Notes under the pieces: model-generated
What the model saw: only the letters and a program-made list of their open reading frames with translations
What the model was told of the DNA's origin: nothing
Database searches by the model: none
Shown here: piece after piece, positions 9,037 through 18,006 of the stretch
Layout: every line of letters starts with the position of its first letter
Position numbering within the stretch: position 1 is the stretch's first letter
NCBI GenBank assembly: GCA_016196565.1
Contig: JACPXK010000033.1
Span: forward strand, 1 to 64,000
Source of the DNA: Candidatus Omnitrophota bacterium
GTDB lineage: Bacteria; Omnitrophota; Omnitrophia; Omnitrophales; Aquincolibacteriaceae
Length of the DNA stretch: 64,000 bases
Direction of reading: 5' to 3'
Position numbers and translations under genes: made by a program

Positions 9037-10122
9037 ATGAAAATTCTTTTGACACATTTAAGTGATCCGGATTGCGGTATGGGAGGTGCGGAACAAGTGG
9101 TCCTCGATATTGCCCTCGGCCTGAAAAATACCTTTCATGAAGAAGTGGCCTGTGCGGTCAATCAAAGCCGGCTGGCGGAGGAGTTCAAAAAAGCGGGGAT
9201 TGCCGTCACGGAGATTTTTTGGTCGAAGGCTAAAATTTTAAAGACCCTAACGAATCTAAAAGAAACAATCCGGAATTTTCAGCCGGATCTCATTCATTCT
9301 CATCACCGTTACCCTACTTTTCTTTTGGATTTACTTTTTAAAAAAAAACAGACCGTTCTTCATACGGAACATTTATTCCGGCGCAACAAACGATGGCTTT
9401 TCCGATACGGCCATTTTGCAACGGCGGTTTCCCACTCGGTCCGGGATAACTTAATTGAATATTTCAAAATTCCATCTGACAGGGTAATGACAATTTCTAA
9501 TGCGGTATCGTTGCGCCCCCCCGATCTTCAAATCCTTCAACAGCTTCAACAAAGATTTCCTAAGCTTCCCGGGCAAATGACGGTTCTGTTTCTGGGCAGG
9601 CTTGAAGAGCAGAAAGGTCATCGGGACTTGATCGAGGCCGTGGAGCGGATGAAACCCGAATACCGAAAGCGGTTGAAGGTTTTGATTGCCGGGGAAGGGA
9701 AACTCAAGCCTTTTCTTCAACAAAAAGTCACGCGCCGGAATTTAAATCCCCAATTCGAATTTTTAGGATTTTTGCCGCAAACGCCGGAGCTTCTGGCGCT
9801 TAGCGATTTTTTGATCTTGCCTTCCCTTTATGAAGGGATGCCGCTTGTGGTGATTGAGGCTTTCGCTGCAGGAAAAACCGTCATCGCAACGGACATCCCT
9901 GGTACGCGTGAAGTGGTTGAGAACGGAAGAAACGGTCTTCTCGTGCCTTTAAAAAATCCTGCTAGGTTGGCCGAAGCTCTCGAACATTGGCTGGACCATC
10001 CGGAGGAGATTACCCGGTTTGCCCGCCAGGCGTTTGAAGATTGGAAAGAGCGGTTTTTATTTCAGGATATGATTGAAAAGTATCATCGCCTCTATCAAAA
10101 ATTAATTTCTTCGAATCTATGA
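9037..10122 (+). CDS. GT4-family glycosyltransferase
   Basis: 361 residues of the GT-B fold. The acceptor-binding half has GMGGAEQVVLDIALGL (about 10-25) and LIHSHHRYPTFLLDLL. The donor half has VLFLGRLEEQKGHRDLIEAV (about 187-206), IAGEGKLKPFL and the LPSLYEGMPLVVIEAFAAGK motif with the EX7E pair of retaining GT4 enzymes, followed by TDIPGTREVVENGRNGLLV. It likely adds one sugar of the repeat unit on the inner face of the cytoplasmic membrane. Sugar specificity cannot be read from sequence. SD-like GGATAAGG precedes the ATG; the end overlaps the next start (ATGA). Confidence 0.9.
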   Translation: MKILLTHLSDPDCGMGGAEQVVLDIALGLKNTFHEEVACAVNQSRLAEEFKKAGIAVTEIFWSKAKILKTLTNLKETIRNFQPDLIHSHHRYPTFLLDLLFKKKQTVLHTEHLFRRNKRWLFRYGHFATAVSHSVRDNLIEYFKIPSDRVMTISNAVSLRPPDLQILQQLQQRFPKLPGQMTVLFLGRLEEQKGHRDLIEAVERMKPEYRKRLKVLIAGEGKLKPFLQQKVTRRNLNPQFEFLGFLPQTPELLALSDFLILPSLYEGMPLVVIEAFAAGKTVIATDIPGTREVVENGRNGLLVPLKNPARLAEALEHWLDHPEEITRFARQAFEDWKERFLFQDMIEKYHRLYQKLISSNL

Positions 10123-11423
10123 ATAAAACTATTTTCCCTTATCTGAATACGCGATTCGAAACGGACATTCTCCTCACGCTGCTTTTAACTCCGGTTTGGT
10201 GGCTGACCGGACTCAATATTTTTGTTTATCAGATGACAGCCGTTTTTGCTTTTACGAAATTGATCATAACCATTATTCTGAAAGACAGGCCGTTGATCAT
10301 TCCGAAGCCGCTATTGTGGTTCGCGCTGTTTCTGATTTCCTATCTTTTTTCCATTCTGATTAATTTGGGGAATTATCCGGCGCAACGGGTCATGGCCTCT
10401 CTCAATAATTATTTTGTTTTTGGAATGGGATTCCTGCTCATGGTTACAATCTACCACGGCGAAGGTCCTATTTTTTTGAATCTTTTTAGAATTTCCCGTA
10501 TCCTTTGCATGCTTACGGGGGGGATCGCTATCTTTTTTTTAGTGCTTTGGCTTGTGGGACATGAGGCATTAGAAACCCACTCACTTTTGGGGCGTTTGTT
10601 TCCTGCTTTGGACAAATACCCATTTTTCAGAGAACTGCTCACGATTCGAATTACAAGTTCGGATTGGCTTATGACAAGGCTTCCGCGGCTTGCGATTTAT
10701 AGCCAAGTTCATACCGCGCTTGGAGGATTTCTATTGATGATCACACCGCTTGCTTTCGCCGCTTATGCCATTGAAAAAAAATACGCTGGAGCTTGGTTTT
10801 TTGGATTGTTGACGGCTGTGCCTGTGATTTTCTCGCTTTCGCGGACGGTTTGGTGTGCATTCATCGTGGCTTTTGCCTTTGTCCGGTTTTTGGAACAGAA
10901 ACGGAAATTTCTCTGGGTCGTGCTTTTTTCAATTTCAGTATTGCTGGCATCCAATTTGATTTATAGCGGCATGGATTGGATTTTAAAACTCCGGCATCAA
11001 AGCACGATCAATCGTTTTGAAATTTATGAGCAAGCCATCGATGTTGTCAAAAATACAAATATTTTATTTGGAATCGGAGTGCGTCTGCGGGAAGGACGCG
11101 ATGAATATTTGATGATGTCGCTGGGTTCCCATTCTACTTATGTCGGATTGCTTCTTGTTACTGGAGTTATGGGGTTGGCACTTTTTATCGGCTTTCAACT
11201 TGCCGTGGGAATTCATTGGTACGGCCAAAAGAGTTTTGCCCAGGAAGCGAATTCCCTGTTTATTTGGCGTTATCTAGGAACGAGTTACTTCGGGGCAAGT
11301 ATTTGGTTTTTAACAGACACTCTCGACGCCCTGCCTTTTACCGCTTATACCTATTTTGTCATTGTGTCATGTATTTTTTTATTTGGACGATTTTTAAAAG
11401 AACCTTTGATTTTTGAAAAGTAA
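10119..11423 (+). CDS. Second O-antigen polymerase/ligase-like membrane protein
   Basis: 434 residues with about ten to eleven membrane spans. Residues about 290-345 form the polar loop with STINRFEIYEQAIDVVKNTN, then LFGIGVRLREGRDEYLMMSLGSHSTYVGLLLVTGVMG, the pattern of Wzy/WaaL proteins in which a His-containing loop precedes hydrophobic spans. It shares topology but little evident sequence with the 6127 gene, so it is not a recent duplicate. Probably polymerises or transfers the repeat unit; which of the two proteins does which cannot be decided here. Confidence 0.72.
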   Translation: MNKTIFPYLNTRFETDILLTLLLTPVWWLTGLNIFVYQMTAVFAFTKLIITIILKDRPLIIPKPLLWFALFLISYLFSILINLGNYPAQRVMASLNNYFVFGMGFLLMVTIYHGEGPIFLNLFRISRILCMLTGGIAIFFLVLWLVGHEALETHSLLGRLFPALDKYPFFRELLTIRITSSDWLMTRLPRLAIYSQVHTALGGFLLMITPLAFAAYAIEKKYAGAWFFGLLTAVPVIFSLSRTVWCAFIVAFAFVRFLEQKRKFLWVVLFSISVLLASNLIYSGMDWILKLRHQSTINRFEIYEQAIDVVKNTNILFGIGVRLREGRDEYLMMSLGSHSTYVGLLLVTGVMGLALFIGFQLAVGIHWYGQKSFAQEANSLFIWRYLGTSYFGASIWFLTDTLDALPFTAYTYFVIVSCIFLFGRFLKEPLIFEK

Positions 11424-11439
11424 GTCTAAAAGGAGAAAA

Positions 11440-12225
11440 ATGTCCGGTGAAAATAGTTCTTATCCTCTTGCCGCGCCCAAATCAGGAGCCCTTAAAATCC
11501 TGGATTTACCGCTTCACCCTGTAACTGAAGAAGAGCTGCTTAGTTATATCAAGGAGGTCATCCTCCAAAAGAAAAAGGCTCTACTGCCGACATTGAATAT
11601 TCATGCCGCTAATTACAGCTTTAAATATCCCTGGTTTCGCGATTTTTTCAACCAAGCTCAACTTGTTTACTGTGATAGCGACGGGATTCGGTGGGGGGTA
11701 AGGATGTTAGGCCAGAAACCTCCCATCAAAATTAGTTTGGGCAGATGGGTCTGGCGGCTGGCGGAATATTGCCATCAAAATCACCTTTCTCTTTATTTCT
11801 TAGGGGGAAGGCCGGGGGTCCCCGAAGAGGCACGCCGGAGGGTGAATGCACGCTTTCCAGGCATCGAGATTAAAGGAGTCCATGATAATGACTTTCCTAA
11901 AGAAGGGCCGGGCAATGAAGCCATGATTCGAGAAATTAATCGTTTGAAGCCGGATATCCTCATTGTAGGATTAGGAATGCCGCTTCAGGAAAAATGGATC
12001 CAAGAGAATTGGCAAAAAATAGACGCCCATGTCTTCATGCCGGCTGGGTCCACCATTGAGTTTACGGCGGGAAGGATTAAAACATCTCCGGACTGGATGG
12101 TGCGGCACGAATTAGAATGGTTTTTCCGGATGACGCAAGAACCGAAACGGCTTTTTGCCCGTCATGTGATTGGCAATCCGCTCTTTTTTATGCGGGTTTT
12201 TTGTGAACGATTGAGAAAAAAATGA
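11440..12225 (+). CDS. WecG/TagA/CpsF-family glycosyltransferase (GT26)
   Basis: 261 residues. The ATG at 11440 follows AGGAG at 11431 with good spacing and is preferred to an upstream in-frame TTG. Family features: LPTLNIHAANYSFKYPWF (about 50-67), the CDSDGIRWGVRMLG stretch with the acidic residue that takes the place of the family NADG motif, LYFLGGRPGVPEEA, ILIVGLGMPLQEKWI and FMPAGSTIEFTAGRI, then PDWMVRHELEWFFRM. Members transfer ManNAcA or ManNAc-type sugars to lipid-linked acceptors, so it probably adds the second sugar after the initiating transferase at 13538. Confidence 0.92.
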   Translation: MSGENSSYPLAAPKSGALKILDLPLHPVTEEELLSYIKEVILQKKKALLPTLNIHAANYSFKYPWFRDFFNQAQLVYCDSDGIRWGVRMLGQKPPIKISLGRWVWRLAEYCHQNHLSLYFLGGRPGVPEEARRRVNARFPGIEIKGVHDNDFPKEGPGNEAMIREINRLKPDILIVGLGMPLQEKWIQENWQKIDAHVFMPAGSTIEFTAGRIKTSPDWMVRHELEWFFRMTQEPKRLFARHVIGNPLFFMRVFCERLRKK

Positions 12226-13541
12226 AAAAAATATCTCTGCCCTTCGGCATTCAATTTAAGCGCCCTTTTCTTTCGATCTCCATTTTCACGCTTCTCGGAC
12301 GCTCCGGAGGTTTGGTCATTCCTTTTTTTATTGCCATGATCTATGGCGCAAGTTGGCAGACCGACTCTTTTTTTCTTGCCTACAACCTGATTTTTGCCCT
12401 GATCGGGATTTTTGTTCACCTTTTCGAATCTGCACTGATTCCCTTTTTGGTGGAGCATCACAAGGACGACCGGCTTGTTACGGGATTTGCCAATAGTGTT
12501 TTAGCGGTAAGTCTGGGACCCATGACTTTCTTGTCTGTTTTAATTGCTGTGGGATTACGGCCGCTTCTGCAATGGGGGAGCGGGCTGGAAACTTTTTCGA
12601 TTGATTTGGTGGCACAGATATTCATGTGTTTGCTTCCGATGCTTTTTTTTAATGTTTGGATGGCATCGATTCACAGTATCTTATTTGCGCGCGACATTTT
12701 TTGGATCTCTGCCGTTTCCCCGTTCATCCGTTCGATCGTCGTGATTTCCTTTTTGTTTTTTGTCAATCAATGGCTCGGGGTTCATGCCTTGTCTGTCGGT
12801 TTTAGTTTTGGGGAGCTGGTGCGATGGGCCGTCACGTTTCTTTTGCTTGTCCGGCTGACTTCGTGGAAGTGGAGGTTGGAATGGCAACGAACGAAATCTT
12901 TGGTTGCCGGGTTTTTCCGCGAAGGGTTTCTTCAAATGCTGGCGGTATTGGCTTTGAGTTTGATATTTGTTTCCGATCAATGGTTTGCCTCATGGACGGG
13001 GATAGGCCATGTGACGCTTTTAAGTTATGCGGACCGTCTTTTGCAAATCCCTTACATTCTTTTCGCGACAGCATTTTTACAAGTATTTCTGACGGATTGG
13101 TCTAAGACTTACTATGACAAGCGGCATGATTTTTGGCCCAAACTTAGACGGGATATCGGGATTGGATTTGTGGTGTCGTTTTTTTTAGCGGGGCTTCTTT
13201 GTTTTTTCAGACAGCCTTTAGTAGGGATCGTCTATGGAACGCGAAATTTATCCGGCGAAGAAAGACAGGTATTAACGGCTATTTTCGGATGGTATGCGAT
13301 CAGTTTTTGCCCGGGCGTCCTGCGGCTTCTTTTTGGGCGCGCGATCATCGTCATCAAGCATTCGAAATTTTATTTTCTTCAAGCTTGCGCCGAATTAATC
13401 CTGAATATTCTCATGAACTATGTTTTGATGCTCCGTTTTGGAGTCGTAGGCATCGCAATGTCTACCGCCTTGGTCCAAACGGTATCTTCGGCATGGCTTT
13501 ACGGCTATCTCAAATATCAAAAAGATAAAGGTGGATCATGA
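12222..13541 (+). CDS. MurJ/MviN-type lipid-linked oligosaccharide flippase
   Basis: 439 residues with about 12 to 13 membrane spans. The N-terminus LLGRSGGLVIPFFIAMIYGAS (residues quoted as LLGRSGGLVIPF and following) and the TDSFFLAYNL block match MVF (MOP superfamily) flippases, as do the ALPYILFATAFLQVFL-like stretch here reading RLLQIPYILFATAFL and the final YGVVGIAMSTALVQT-like segment (FGVVGIAMSTALVQT). By location inside the exopolysaccharide operon it probably flips the undecaprenyl-diphospho-oligosaccharide in place of Wzx; a peptidoglycan lipid II role cannot be excluded. ATGA overlaps on both sides. Confidence 0.85.
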   Translation: MKKISLPFGIQFKRPFLSISIFTLLGRSGGLVIPFFIAMIYGASWQTDSFFLAYNLIFALIGIFVHLFESALIPFLVEHHKDDRLVTGFANSVLAVSLGPMTFLSVLIAVGLRPLLQWGSGLETFSIDLVAQIFMCLLPMLFFNVWMASIHSILFARDIFWISAVSPFIRSIVVISFLFFVNQWLGVHALSVGFSFGELVRWAVTFLLLVRLTSWKWRLEWQRTKSLVAGFFREGFLQMLAVLALSLIFVSDQWFASWTGIGHVTLLSYADRLLQIPYILFATAFLQVFLTDWSKTYYDKRHDFWPKLRRDIGIGFVVSFFLAGLLCFFRQPLVGIVYGTRNLSGEERQVLTAIFGWYAISFCPGVLRLLFGRAIIVIKHSKFYFLQACAELILNILMNYVLMLRFGVVGIAMSTALVQTVSSAWLYGYLKYQKDKGGS

Positions 13542-14950
13542 AGAGATTTTTTCCTTCTGCACTAGTTAAAACTGCGTTTACGGCACTGGCAGATTTTTTG
13601 GCGCTCGAATTGGCTTTGCTTGCCGGCTATTGGTTATGGATCGCGTTTCCTTGGCATGGCAATTACCAACCGTTTCAGGCCTTCGCCGTTATTTGCTGGA
13701 CCCTTCCTTTTTTAGGGGTTGCTGTTTTCTCGGCCGTCGGACTTTATAAAGCAGAGTCAGGGATTCTTGGCGTGGAAGAACAAAGTTTAATTTTAAAAGC
13801 CATTTGGATTATTTATTTTTTGGGATTTGCCGCTTCATTTTTTTACCGTCAAATCCACTTCTCCCGTCTTGCGATTACTTATTCGATCTTTATTGCCATC
13901 CTGATCGTGACCGCGGAGAGATTTTTTTTCCGAAGGTTGTTTATGGTTTTTAATCAAAAGGGGATTGGTGTCCGTCATGCCCTGATTTATGGAGCAGGAC
14001 ATCAAGGGCAGCGTCTCGAAAGATGGATTCAGCAATCTCCCAAACTCGGCATAAGGGTCCTTGGTTATTTGGATGACGAAGTCCAGCAGCTTCACAAAAA
14101 GCCGGAACGAACTCCGATTTTAGGAAAATTGGATGATTTTAAAAATTTAGTGAAAAAGAAAAACATCTCACTTCTTTTTGTGGCCTATCGTAAGCTTCCA
14201 GAAGAAAGAGTGATCGAAATTTTCCAGCTTTGCCGGCGGCTTGGCATTCAATGCTGGGTGATTCCGTCCCTTTATCAATTTCATGTCGAGAGAGCGGAAC
14301 TTATGAATATCGGAGGAATTCCTTTGGTGGGTTTCCGGGAAGGTTTTGGCCAACGTTCGTATGCCCTGATCAAGCGTTTGCTTGATATAGCCATTTCATT
14401 CTTTTTAATCATTCTGATTTCTCCCCTTATGCTTTCAATCGTTGTATTGGTTCGTGCCTTGGCTGGGAAGCCGGTTTTTTTCCGGCAAATCAGGATTGGG
14501 TTGAATGGAAAAAAATTCATGATGATAAAATTCCGCACCCTCAAATCCAAAAAACAACATCAGGATGAAATTTCTCCTGAATTAAGAGAATCAGAACCGA
14601 GCACATCCAACACCATTCCCTTTGGAGCTTTTCTCAGGAGAACCGGTCTTGATGAATTGCCGCAGCTTTTTCTTGTATTTTCCGGTGATATGAGTCTTGT
14701 CGGGCCTCGTCCGGAAATGCCTTTTATTGTCGAAAAATATGGGCCACTTGAGAAAGAGCGATTGTCCGTCAAACCGGGAATTACAGGACTCTGGCAGATT
14801 AGCGATGACCGTAAAAGGCTTTTAATCCATGAAAACATGGATTATGACCTTTATTATATTGAACACCGGAGTTTTAATTTGGACCTTGCGATTTTAATGA
14901 AAACAGCTTTTACCTTATTGAAGCGATTGATCGGGACGGCTAAATCTTAA
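13538..14950 (+). CDS. Undecaprenyl-phosphate sugar phosphotransferase (initiating transferase)
   Basis: 470 residues. Four to five N-terminal membrane spans (to about 125) precede a Rossmann-like CoA-binding domain ([16 protein letters not shown], about 148-163). After the reentrant helix [20 protein letters not shown] (about 283-302) comes the catalytic bacterial sugar transferase domain with [48 protein letters not shown] and [13 protein letters not shown]. The enzyme loads the first sugar phosphate on undecaprenyl phosphate. The last base pairs of its stop overlap the stop of the convergent gene at 14947 through a shared TTAA. Confidence 0.93.
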   Translation: MKRFFPSALVKTAFTALADFLALELALLAGYWLWIAFPWHGNYQPFQAFAVICWTLPFLGVAVFSAVGLYKAESGILGVEEQSLILKAIWIIYFLGFAASFFYRQIHFSRLAITYSIFIAILIVTAERFFFRRLFMVFNQKGIGVRHALIYGAGHQGQRLERWIQQSPKLGIRVLGYLDDEVQQLHKKPERTPILGKLDDFKNLVKKKNISLLFVAYRKLPEERVIEIFQLCRRLGIQCWVIPSLYQFHVERAELMNIGGIPLVGFREGFGQRSYALIKRLLDIAISFFLIILISPLMLSIVVLVRALAGKPVFFRQIRIGLNGKKFMMIKFRTLKSKKQHQDEISPELRESEPSTSNTIPFGAFLRRTGLDELPQLFLVFSGDMSLVGPRPEMPFIVEKYGPLEKERLSVKPGITGLWQISDDRKRLLIHENMDYDLYYIEHRSFNLDLAILMKTAFTLLKRLIGTAKS

Positions 14951-15522
14951 GCGGACATTGTCAAATGACGGCGGGCTTTAGCTTGTTTGGCAAACTGGGC
15001 AATGATTTCTCCCTGCGCGGAATGATGATTTGCAGTGACAACAGCTCCTTTTTTCCAGAAGGGATAAATATTTGAAACTAATTCATTAATGCTTTTGGAC
15101 CGGAAATTCAAGACTCGAGATCCATCGATAGCGCTATAGCGGCCGTTTTCTTTAAAGACGCAGATCGTATGGGCATAGCCGCCGCTTCCATAAATATTCA
15201 GCACAAAAGCAGGAATGCCTTTTGATTTCAGAATCTCTTGGGCAAAGACAGCAAAGTCTTCACAATCCCCTTTGCCGTTTGCAAGGAATTCTTGAGGGGA
15301 TTGCCAATATTCTTCCTGCCCGAAATTTGCCCGGTCGGTTTCAAATCGGAAATGACGCCACATAAAATGGGCAACGTCTTCAGGGGTTTGTAACTCGTGA
15401 GTGAGTTCTCGAAAGGAGAGGGGTCGGTCAAGAATCTGGGCGTTCGCTTCAGCCATCATTACTGAAGTTACAAGAACGAAGCTTGCCGCGAAAACCCATA
15501 GGGTCGCGATGGTTTTTTTCAT
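14947..15522 (-). CDS. Secreted transglutaminase-like (BTLCP-type) protein under riboswitch control
   Basis: 191 residues with signal peptide (cleavage near AEANA, about residue 28). The core has a likely catalytic triad: Cys87 in GKGDCEDFAVFA, His118 in GYAHTICV and Asp133 in YSAIDGS, the order expected for transglutaminase-like cysteine peptidases. Such periplasmic proteins cleave or crosslink surface proteins; LapG, a relative, is itself tied to cyclic-di-GMP and biofilm release. The gene is preceded by a GEMM-I riboswitch (15581-15662) and an SD-masking hairpin, and converges on the exopolysaccharide operon. A role in surface adhesion or matrix handling is inference. Substrate unknown. 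Confidence 0.82.
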   Translation of the reverse strand: MKKTIATLWVFAASFVLVTSVMMAEANAQILDRPLSFRELTHELQTPEDVAHFMWRHFRFETDRANFGQEEYWQSPQEFLANGKGDCEDFAVFAQEILKSKGIPAFVLNIYGSGGYAHTICVFKENGRYSAIDGSRVLNFRSKSINELVSNIYPFWKKGAVVTANHHSAQGEIIAQFAKQAKARRHLTMSA

Positions 15523-15565
15523 GCCGAATCCTCTCCTCGAGACTCAAGGAGGGTCCTGATTCGGC
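15523..15565 (-). promoter_or_regulatory. Riboswitch expression platform: hairpin masking the ribosome binding site
   Basis: Read on the minus strand, GCCGAATC (15565-15558) pairs perfectly with GATTCGGC (15530-15523), which ends right at the ATG. Inside, CCTCC (about 15552-15548) can pair with the GAGGAG Shine-Dalgarno (15538-15533). The 3' end of the aptamer is followed by a competing hairpin CCAAATC/GATTTGG (15582-15565) whose 3' arm abuts the first strand. Together these suggest translational control by exposing or hiding the SD. Confidence 0.7.
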
Positions 15566-15580
15566 CAAATCGTCGGATTT

Positions 15581-15662
15581 GGCAACCCAGCCGCCCATTC
15601 GACTGCTAACGAATTCGGGCCTGTGGCTTTGCGTCCTCCGGTTACCCGGAGTTTGCCTTTGT
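15581..15662 (-). ncRNA. Cyclic-di-GMP class I (GEMM-I) riboswitch aptamer
   Basis: On the minus strand the conserved GGCAAA is followed by a P2 stem CTCCGG/CCGGAG closed by a GTAA (GNRA) tetraloop, then the signature GACGCAAAGCCACAGG, a P3 stem with GCCC/GGGC and ATTCG/CGAAT helices, and the closing GGCTGGGTTGCC. These are the defining conserved blocks of the GEMM-I class. GEMM-I members sense c-di-GMP, and a subset senses cGAMP; I have not assigned the selectivity position. It lies 58 bp upstream of the transglutaminase-like gene. Confidence 0.92.
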
Positions 15663-15708
15663 CAGAATCCCCGTCATTTTAAAGAACTTGCACTGCTTCC
15701 TATTTGTA

Positions 15709-15736
15709 AAGATAACACGTGCCACTTGATTGTCAA
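15709..15736 (-). promoter_or_regulatory. Sigma-70-type promoter for the riboswitch transcript
   Basis: Minus strand TTGACA (15736-15731), 16-bp spacer, TATCTT (15714-15709). Transcription would start near 15702 and run through the aptamer, giving a leader of about 180 nt. The divergent rib promoter lies about 100 bp away. Confidence 0.6.
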
Positions 15737-15838
15737 ACTTAGGAGCGGGCAAATCTCAAATCCATAACCCTAATAGATAAAATAACTTAGGACTATTTTT
15801 AGAGGTTTTCGAAAGAAAAGTTCCAATTCGAGGGGTAT

Positions 15839-15867
15839 TTGACAAATCCCTATGATGTTGCTACGAT
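15839..15867 (+). promoter_or_regulatory. Sigma-70-type promoter of the riboflavin operon
   Basis: TTGACA at 15839-15844, 17-bp spacer, TACGAT at 15862-15867. The start would be near 15874, leaving a 5' leader of only about 17 nt before the ATG at 15891. There is no room for an FMN riboswitch, so the operon seems not to be regulated that way. Confidence 0.75.
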
Positions 15868-15890
15868 ACCTTTTCTTCCCCGAGGAAAAT

Positions 15891-17087
15891 ATGACATTCG
15901 ATACTATAGAAGAAATTATTGCAGAAATCCGTGCCGGCCATATGGTGATTATGGCCGACGACGAGACCCGCGAGAATGAAGGCGACATCATATTTGCCGC
16001 CTCCGCTGTTACCCCCGAAAAAGTCAATTTTTTGATGAAACATGCCCGCGGTTTAATTTGTGTTCCCATGATTGAAGAGCGTATTGAAGCCCTCGGATTA
16101 AAAGAAATGATCATGACTTCCAAAGACCCCATGAAAACCGCATTCACCATTTCCGTCGATGCCCGTCTTGGAATTACCACGGGGATTTCAGCTTATGACC
16201 GTTCCCGTACCATAGAAATTTTGGCCGATCCTAAACGGGGGGCTTCGGATCTTGTTTCTCCGGGGCATATTTTCCCTCTGAAAGCAAAAAAAGGCGGGGT
16301 ATTGACCCGCGCCGGCCATACGGAAGCTGCGGTGGATTTGGCACGGCTGGCGGGAAGGGAATCCGCGGGAGTTATTTGTGAAATCGTCAATGACGATGGA
16401 ACCATGGCAAGACTTCCCGATCTTATGATTTTTGCTAAAAAGCACAGCCTTAAAGTTGGAACCATACGGGATTTAATCGAATATCGCCGGCGTTTTGACA
16501 AAATGGTGGAAAGAATCAGCGAGGCCAAAATCCCCAGCGTTTTTGGTTCGTGGGACGTAAAACTTTATCGCTCTCTTACGGATGGCAGTGAACATGTGGC
16601 TTTGGTTAAAGGACAAATCGGTCCCCAGCCGACACTGGTTCGTGTTCATTCGGAATGTTTTACGGGAGATGTTCTAGGATCCCTTCGTTGTGATTGCCAA
16701 GATCAGTTGATTGCTTCCATGGAGGCAATCGAAAAAGCCGGAGCCGGTGTCATTTTGTACATGCGCCAGGAAGGCCGCGGCATTGGGCTTGCCAATAAAC
16801 TCAAGGCTTACTCCCTTCAAGATCAGGGACTTGATACGGTTGAGGCGAATGTCGAGCTTGGTTTCAAGCCGGATCTTCGCGAATACGGTATCGGGGCTCA
16901 GATTTTGAAAGATCTCGGACTCGCCGAGCTTCGTCTCATCAGCAATAATCCGCGAAAAATTGTAGGCCTCGAAGGCCACGGGCTTCACGTGGTCGAACGC
17001 ATTTCTCTTTCCACCCCTCAGCATCCTCACAATGCAAAATACCTGAAGGCGAAGAAGGAAAAATTAGGCCATATCTTCGATCTCTAA
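15891..17087 (+). CDS. ribBA: RibBA: DHBP synthase / GTP cyclohydrolase II
   Basis: 398 residues from the ATG at 15891, chosen because GAGGA (15882-15886) precedes it and the domain begins there. Residues 1-200 are 3,4-dihydroxy-2-butanone-4-phosphate synthase: DDETRENEGDIIFAA (from 23), THGISAYDRS-type segment TTGISAYDRSRT and GGVLTRAGHTEAAVDLARLA. Residues 205-398 are GTP cyclohydrolase II with the zinc cysteines Cys256, Cys267 and Cys269 (SECFTGDVLGSLRCDCQ), RQEGRGIGLANK and NNPRKI. The two halves open both branches of riboflavin synthesis. First gene of the operon, 6 bp before ribH. Confidence 0.96.
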   Translation: MTFDTIEEIIAEIRAGHMVIMADDETRENEGDIIFAASAVTPEKVNFLMKHARGLICVPMIEERIEALGLKEMIMTSKDPMKTAFTISVDARLGITTGISAYDRSRTIEILADPKRGASDLVSPGHIFPLKAKKGGVLTRAGHTEAAVDLARLAGRESAGVICEIVNDDGTMARLPDLMIFAKKHSLKVGTIRDLIEYRRRFDKMVERISEAKIPSVFGSWDVKLYRSLTDGSEHVALVKGQIGPQPTLVRVHSECFTGDVLGSLRCDCQDQLIASMEAIEKAGAGVILYMRQEGRGIGLANKLKAYSLQDQGLDTVEANVELGFKPDLREYGIGAQILKDLGLAELRLISNNPRKIVGLEGHGLHVVERISLSTPQHPHNAKYLKAKKEKLGHIFDL

Positions 17088-17093
17088 GGTGTT

Positions 17094-17585
17094 ATGACCA
17101 CACACCGGGGACGCCTTCAAACAAACGGCAAACATTTTGGAATTGTGGTTTCCCGTTTCAATCAATTCATCACCCAAAGGTTGCTGGATAGTGCCCTGGA
17201 AACTTTGGAACAAGCCGGTGTTTCGAAGAAAAAAATCAAAATAGTTTGGACGCCCGGGGCGCTCGAAATTCCGTTTTTTTGCTGCAAACTTTCCCAGACG
17301 GGGAAATTCGATGCCCTCATTGCGCTGGCCTGTGTGCTGCGCGGCGGAACTTATCATTTTGAATGTGTATCCAATGAAGTAACGCGCGGGATTTCCCAAG
17401 CCGCCCTTGAAAAAGGTGTTCCCATTGCTACCGGAGTCATCACAGCAGATAATCTCGAGCAAGCCATCGATCGTGCCGGCCTTAAAGCCGGCAATAAGGG
17501 AGAACAAGCGGCGCTTGCCGCTATCGAAATCGCCGATCTCAGCCGGCAATTATCCTCTTTTTCCAAGCGAAAACGTCATGCGTAA
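17094..17585 (+). CDS. ribH: 6,7-dimethyl-8-ribityllumazine synthase
   Basis: 163 residues. It has FGIVVSRFNQFITQRLLDSA, WTPGALEIPFFCCKL, LRGGTYHFECVSNEVTRGI with the catalytic His, PIATGVITADNLEQAIDRAG and NKGEQAALAAIEIADL, all in family order. It condenses the butanone phosphate made by RibBA with the ribitylamino-uracil made by RibD. The normal CVIRG motif reads CVLRG here. Its end overlaps nusB by 8 bp. Confidence 0.96.
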   Translation: MTTHRGRLQTNGKHFGIVVSRFNQFITQRLLDSALETLEQAGVSKKKIKIVWTPGALEIPFFCCKLSQTGKFDALIALACVLRGGTYHFECVSNEVTRGISQAALEKGVPIATGVITADNLEQAIDRAGLKAGNKGEQAALAAIEIADLSRQLSSFSKRKRHA

Positions 17586-18006
17586 AAGAACTCAGGCAAG
17601 GGAATGCGCCATTCAAATTCTTTATCAAAGGGAAATGAATGACAGCCCGCTTGATGAAATTCTGGTTTCTTTCTGGGAGCAGCATCCGGGATTTTTGGAT
17701 GAAACCAAAGATTTTACCCGTCAGCTGGTGATGGGAACCGTGGAGCATCTACCAGATATTGATGAAATCATTACTCGTTATACGGAAAATTGGGGGCTTG
17801 GGCGTATGGCCGTCATTGATCGCAATATTTTGCGCTTTGCCACCTATGAACTTTTATATGCTTCGGATATTCCTCCTAAAGTGACGATCAATGAAGCCGT
17901 GAATATTGCCAAGAAATTTTCTCAGGAAGAATCCGGAAAATTTGTCAACGGCGTTCTGGATAAAATCAGTCACTCCGAAAATATTAAAAAATCCAACCCG
18001 GCATGA
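17578..18006 (+). CDS. nusB: Transcription antitermination protein NusB
   Basis: 142 residues from the ATG at 17578; MRKRTQARECAIQILYQREM is the usual NusB start with the Arg-rich RNA-binding N-terminus. The all-helical core ends in ILRFATYELLY, DIPPKVTINEAVNIAKKFSQEESGKFVNGVLDKI (motif positions about 85-135), diagnostic for the family. NusB with NusE (S10) binds boxA RNA in rRNA antitermination. A ribH-nusB pairing is common across bacteria. Overlaps ribD by 4 bp. Confidence 0.96.
   Translation: MRKRTQARECAIQILYQREMNDSPLDEILVSFWEQHPGFLDETKDFTRQLVMGTVEHLPDIDEIITRYTENWGLGRMAVIDRNILRFATYELLYASDIPPKVTINEAVNIAKKFSQEESGKFVNGVLDKISHSENIKKSNPA

Noticed and set aside
15483..15767. Plus-strand 94-residue frame over the riboswitch leader
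   Set aside because: The DNA is explained by the GEMM-I aptamer and hairpin on the other strand.
15768..15890. FMN riboswitch before ribBA
   Set aside because: A good promoter starts only about 17 nt before the ATG and none of the conserved RFN boxes was seen.
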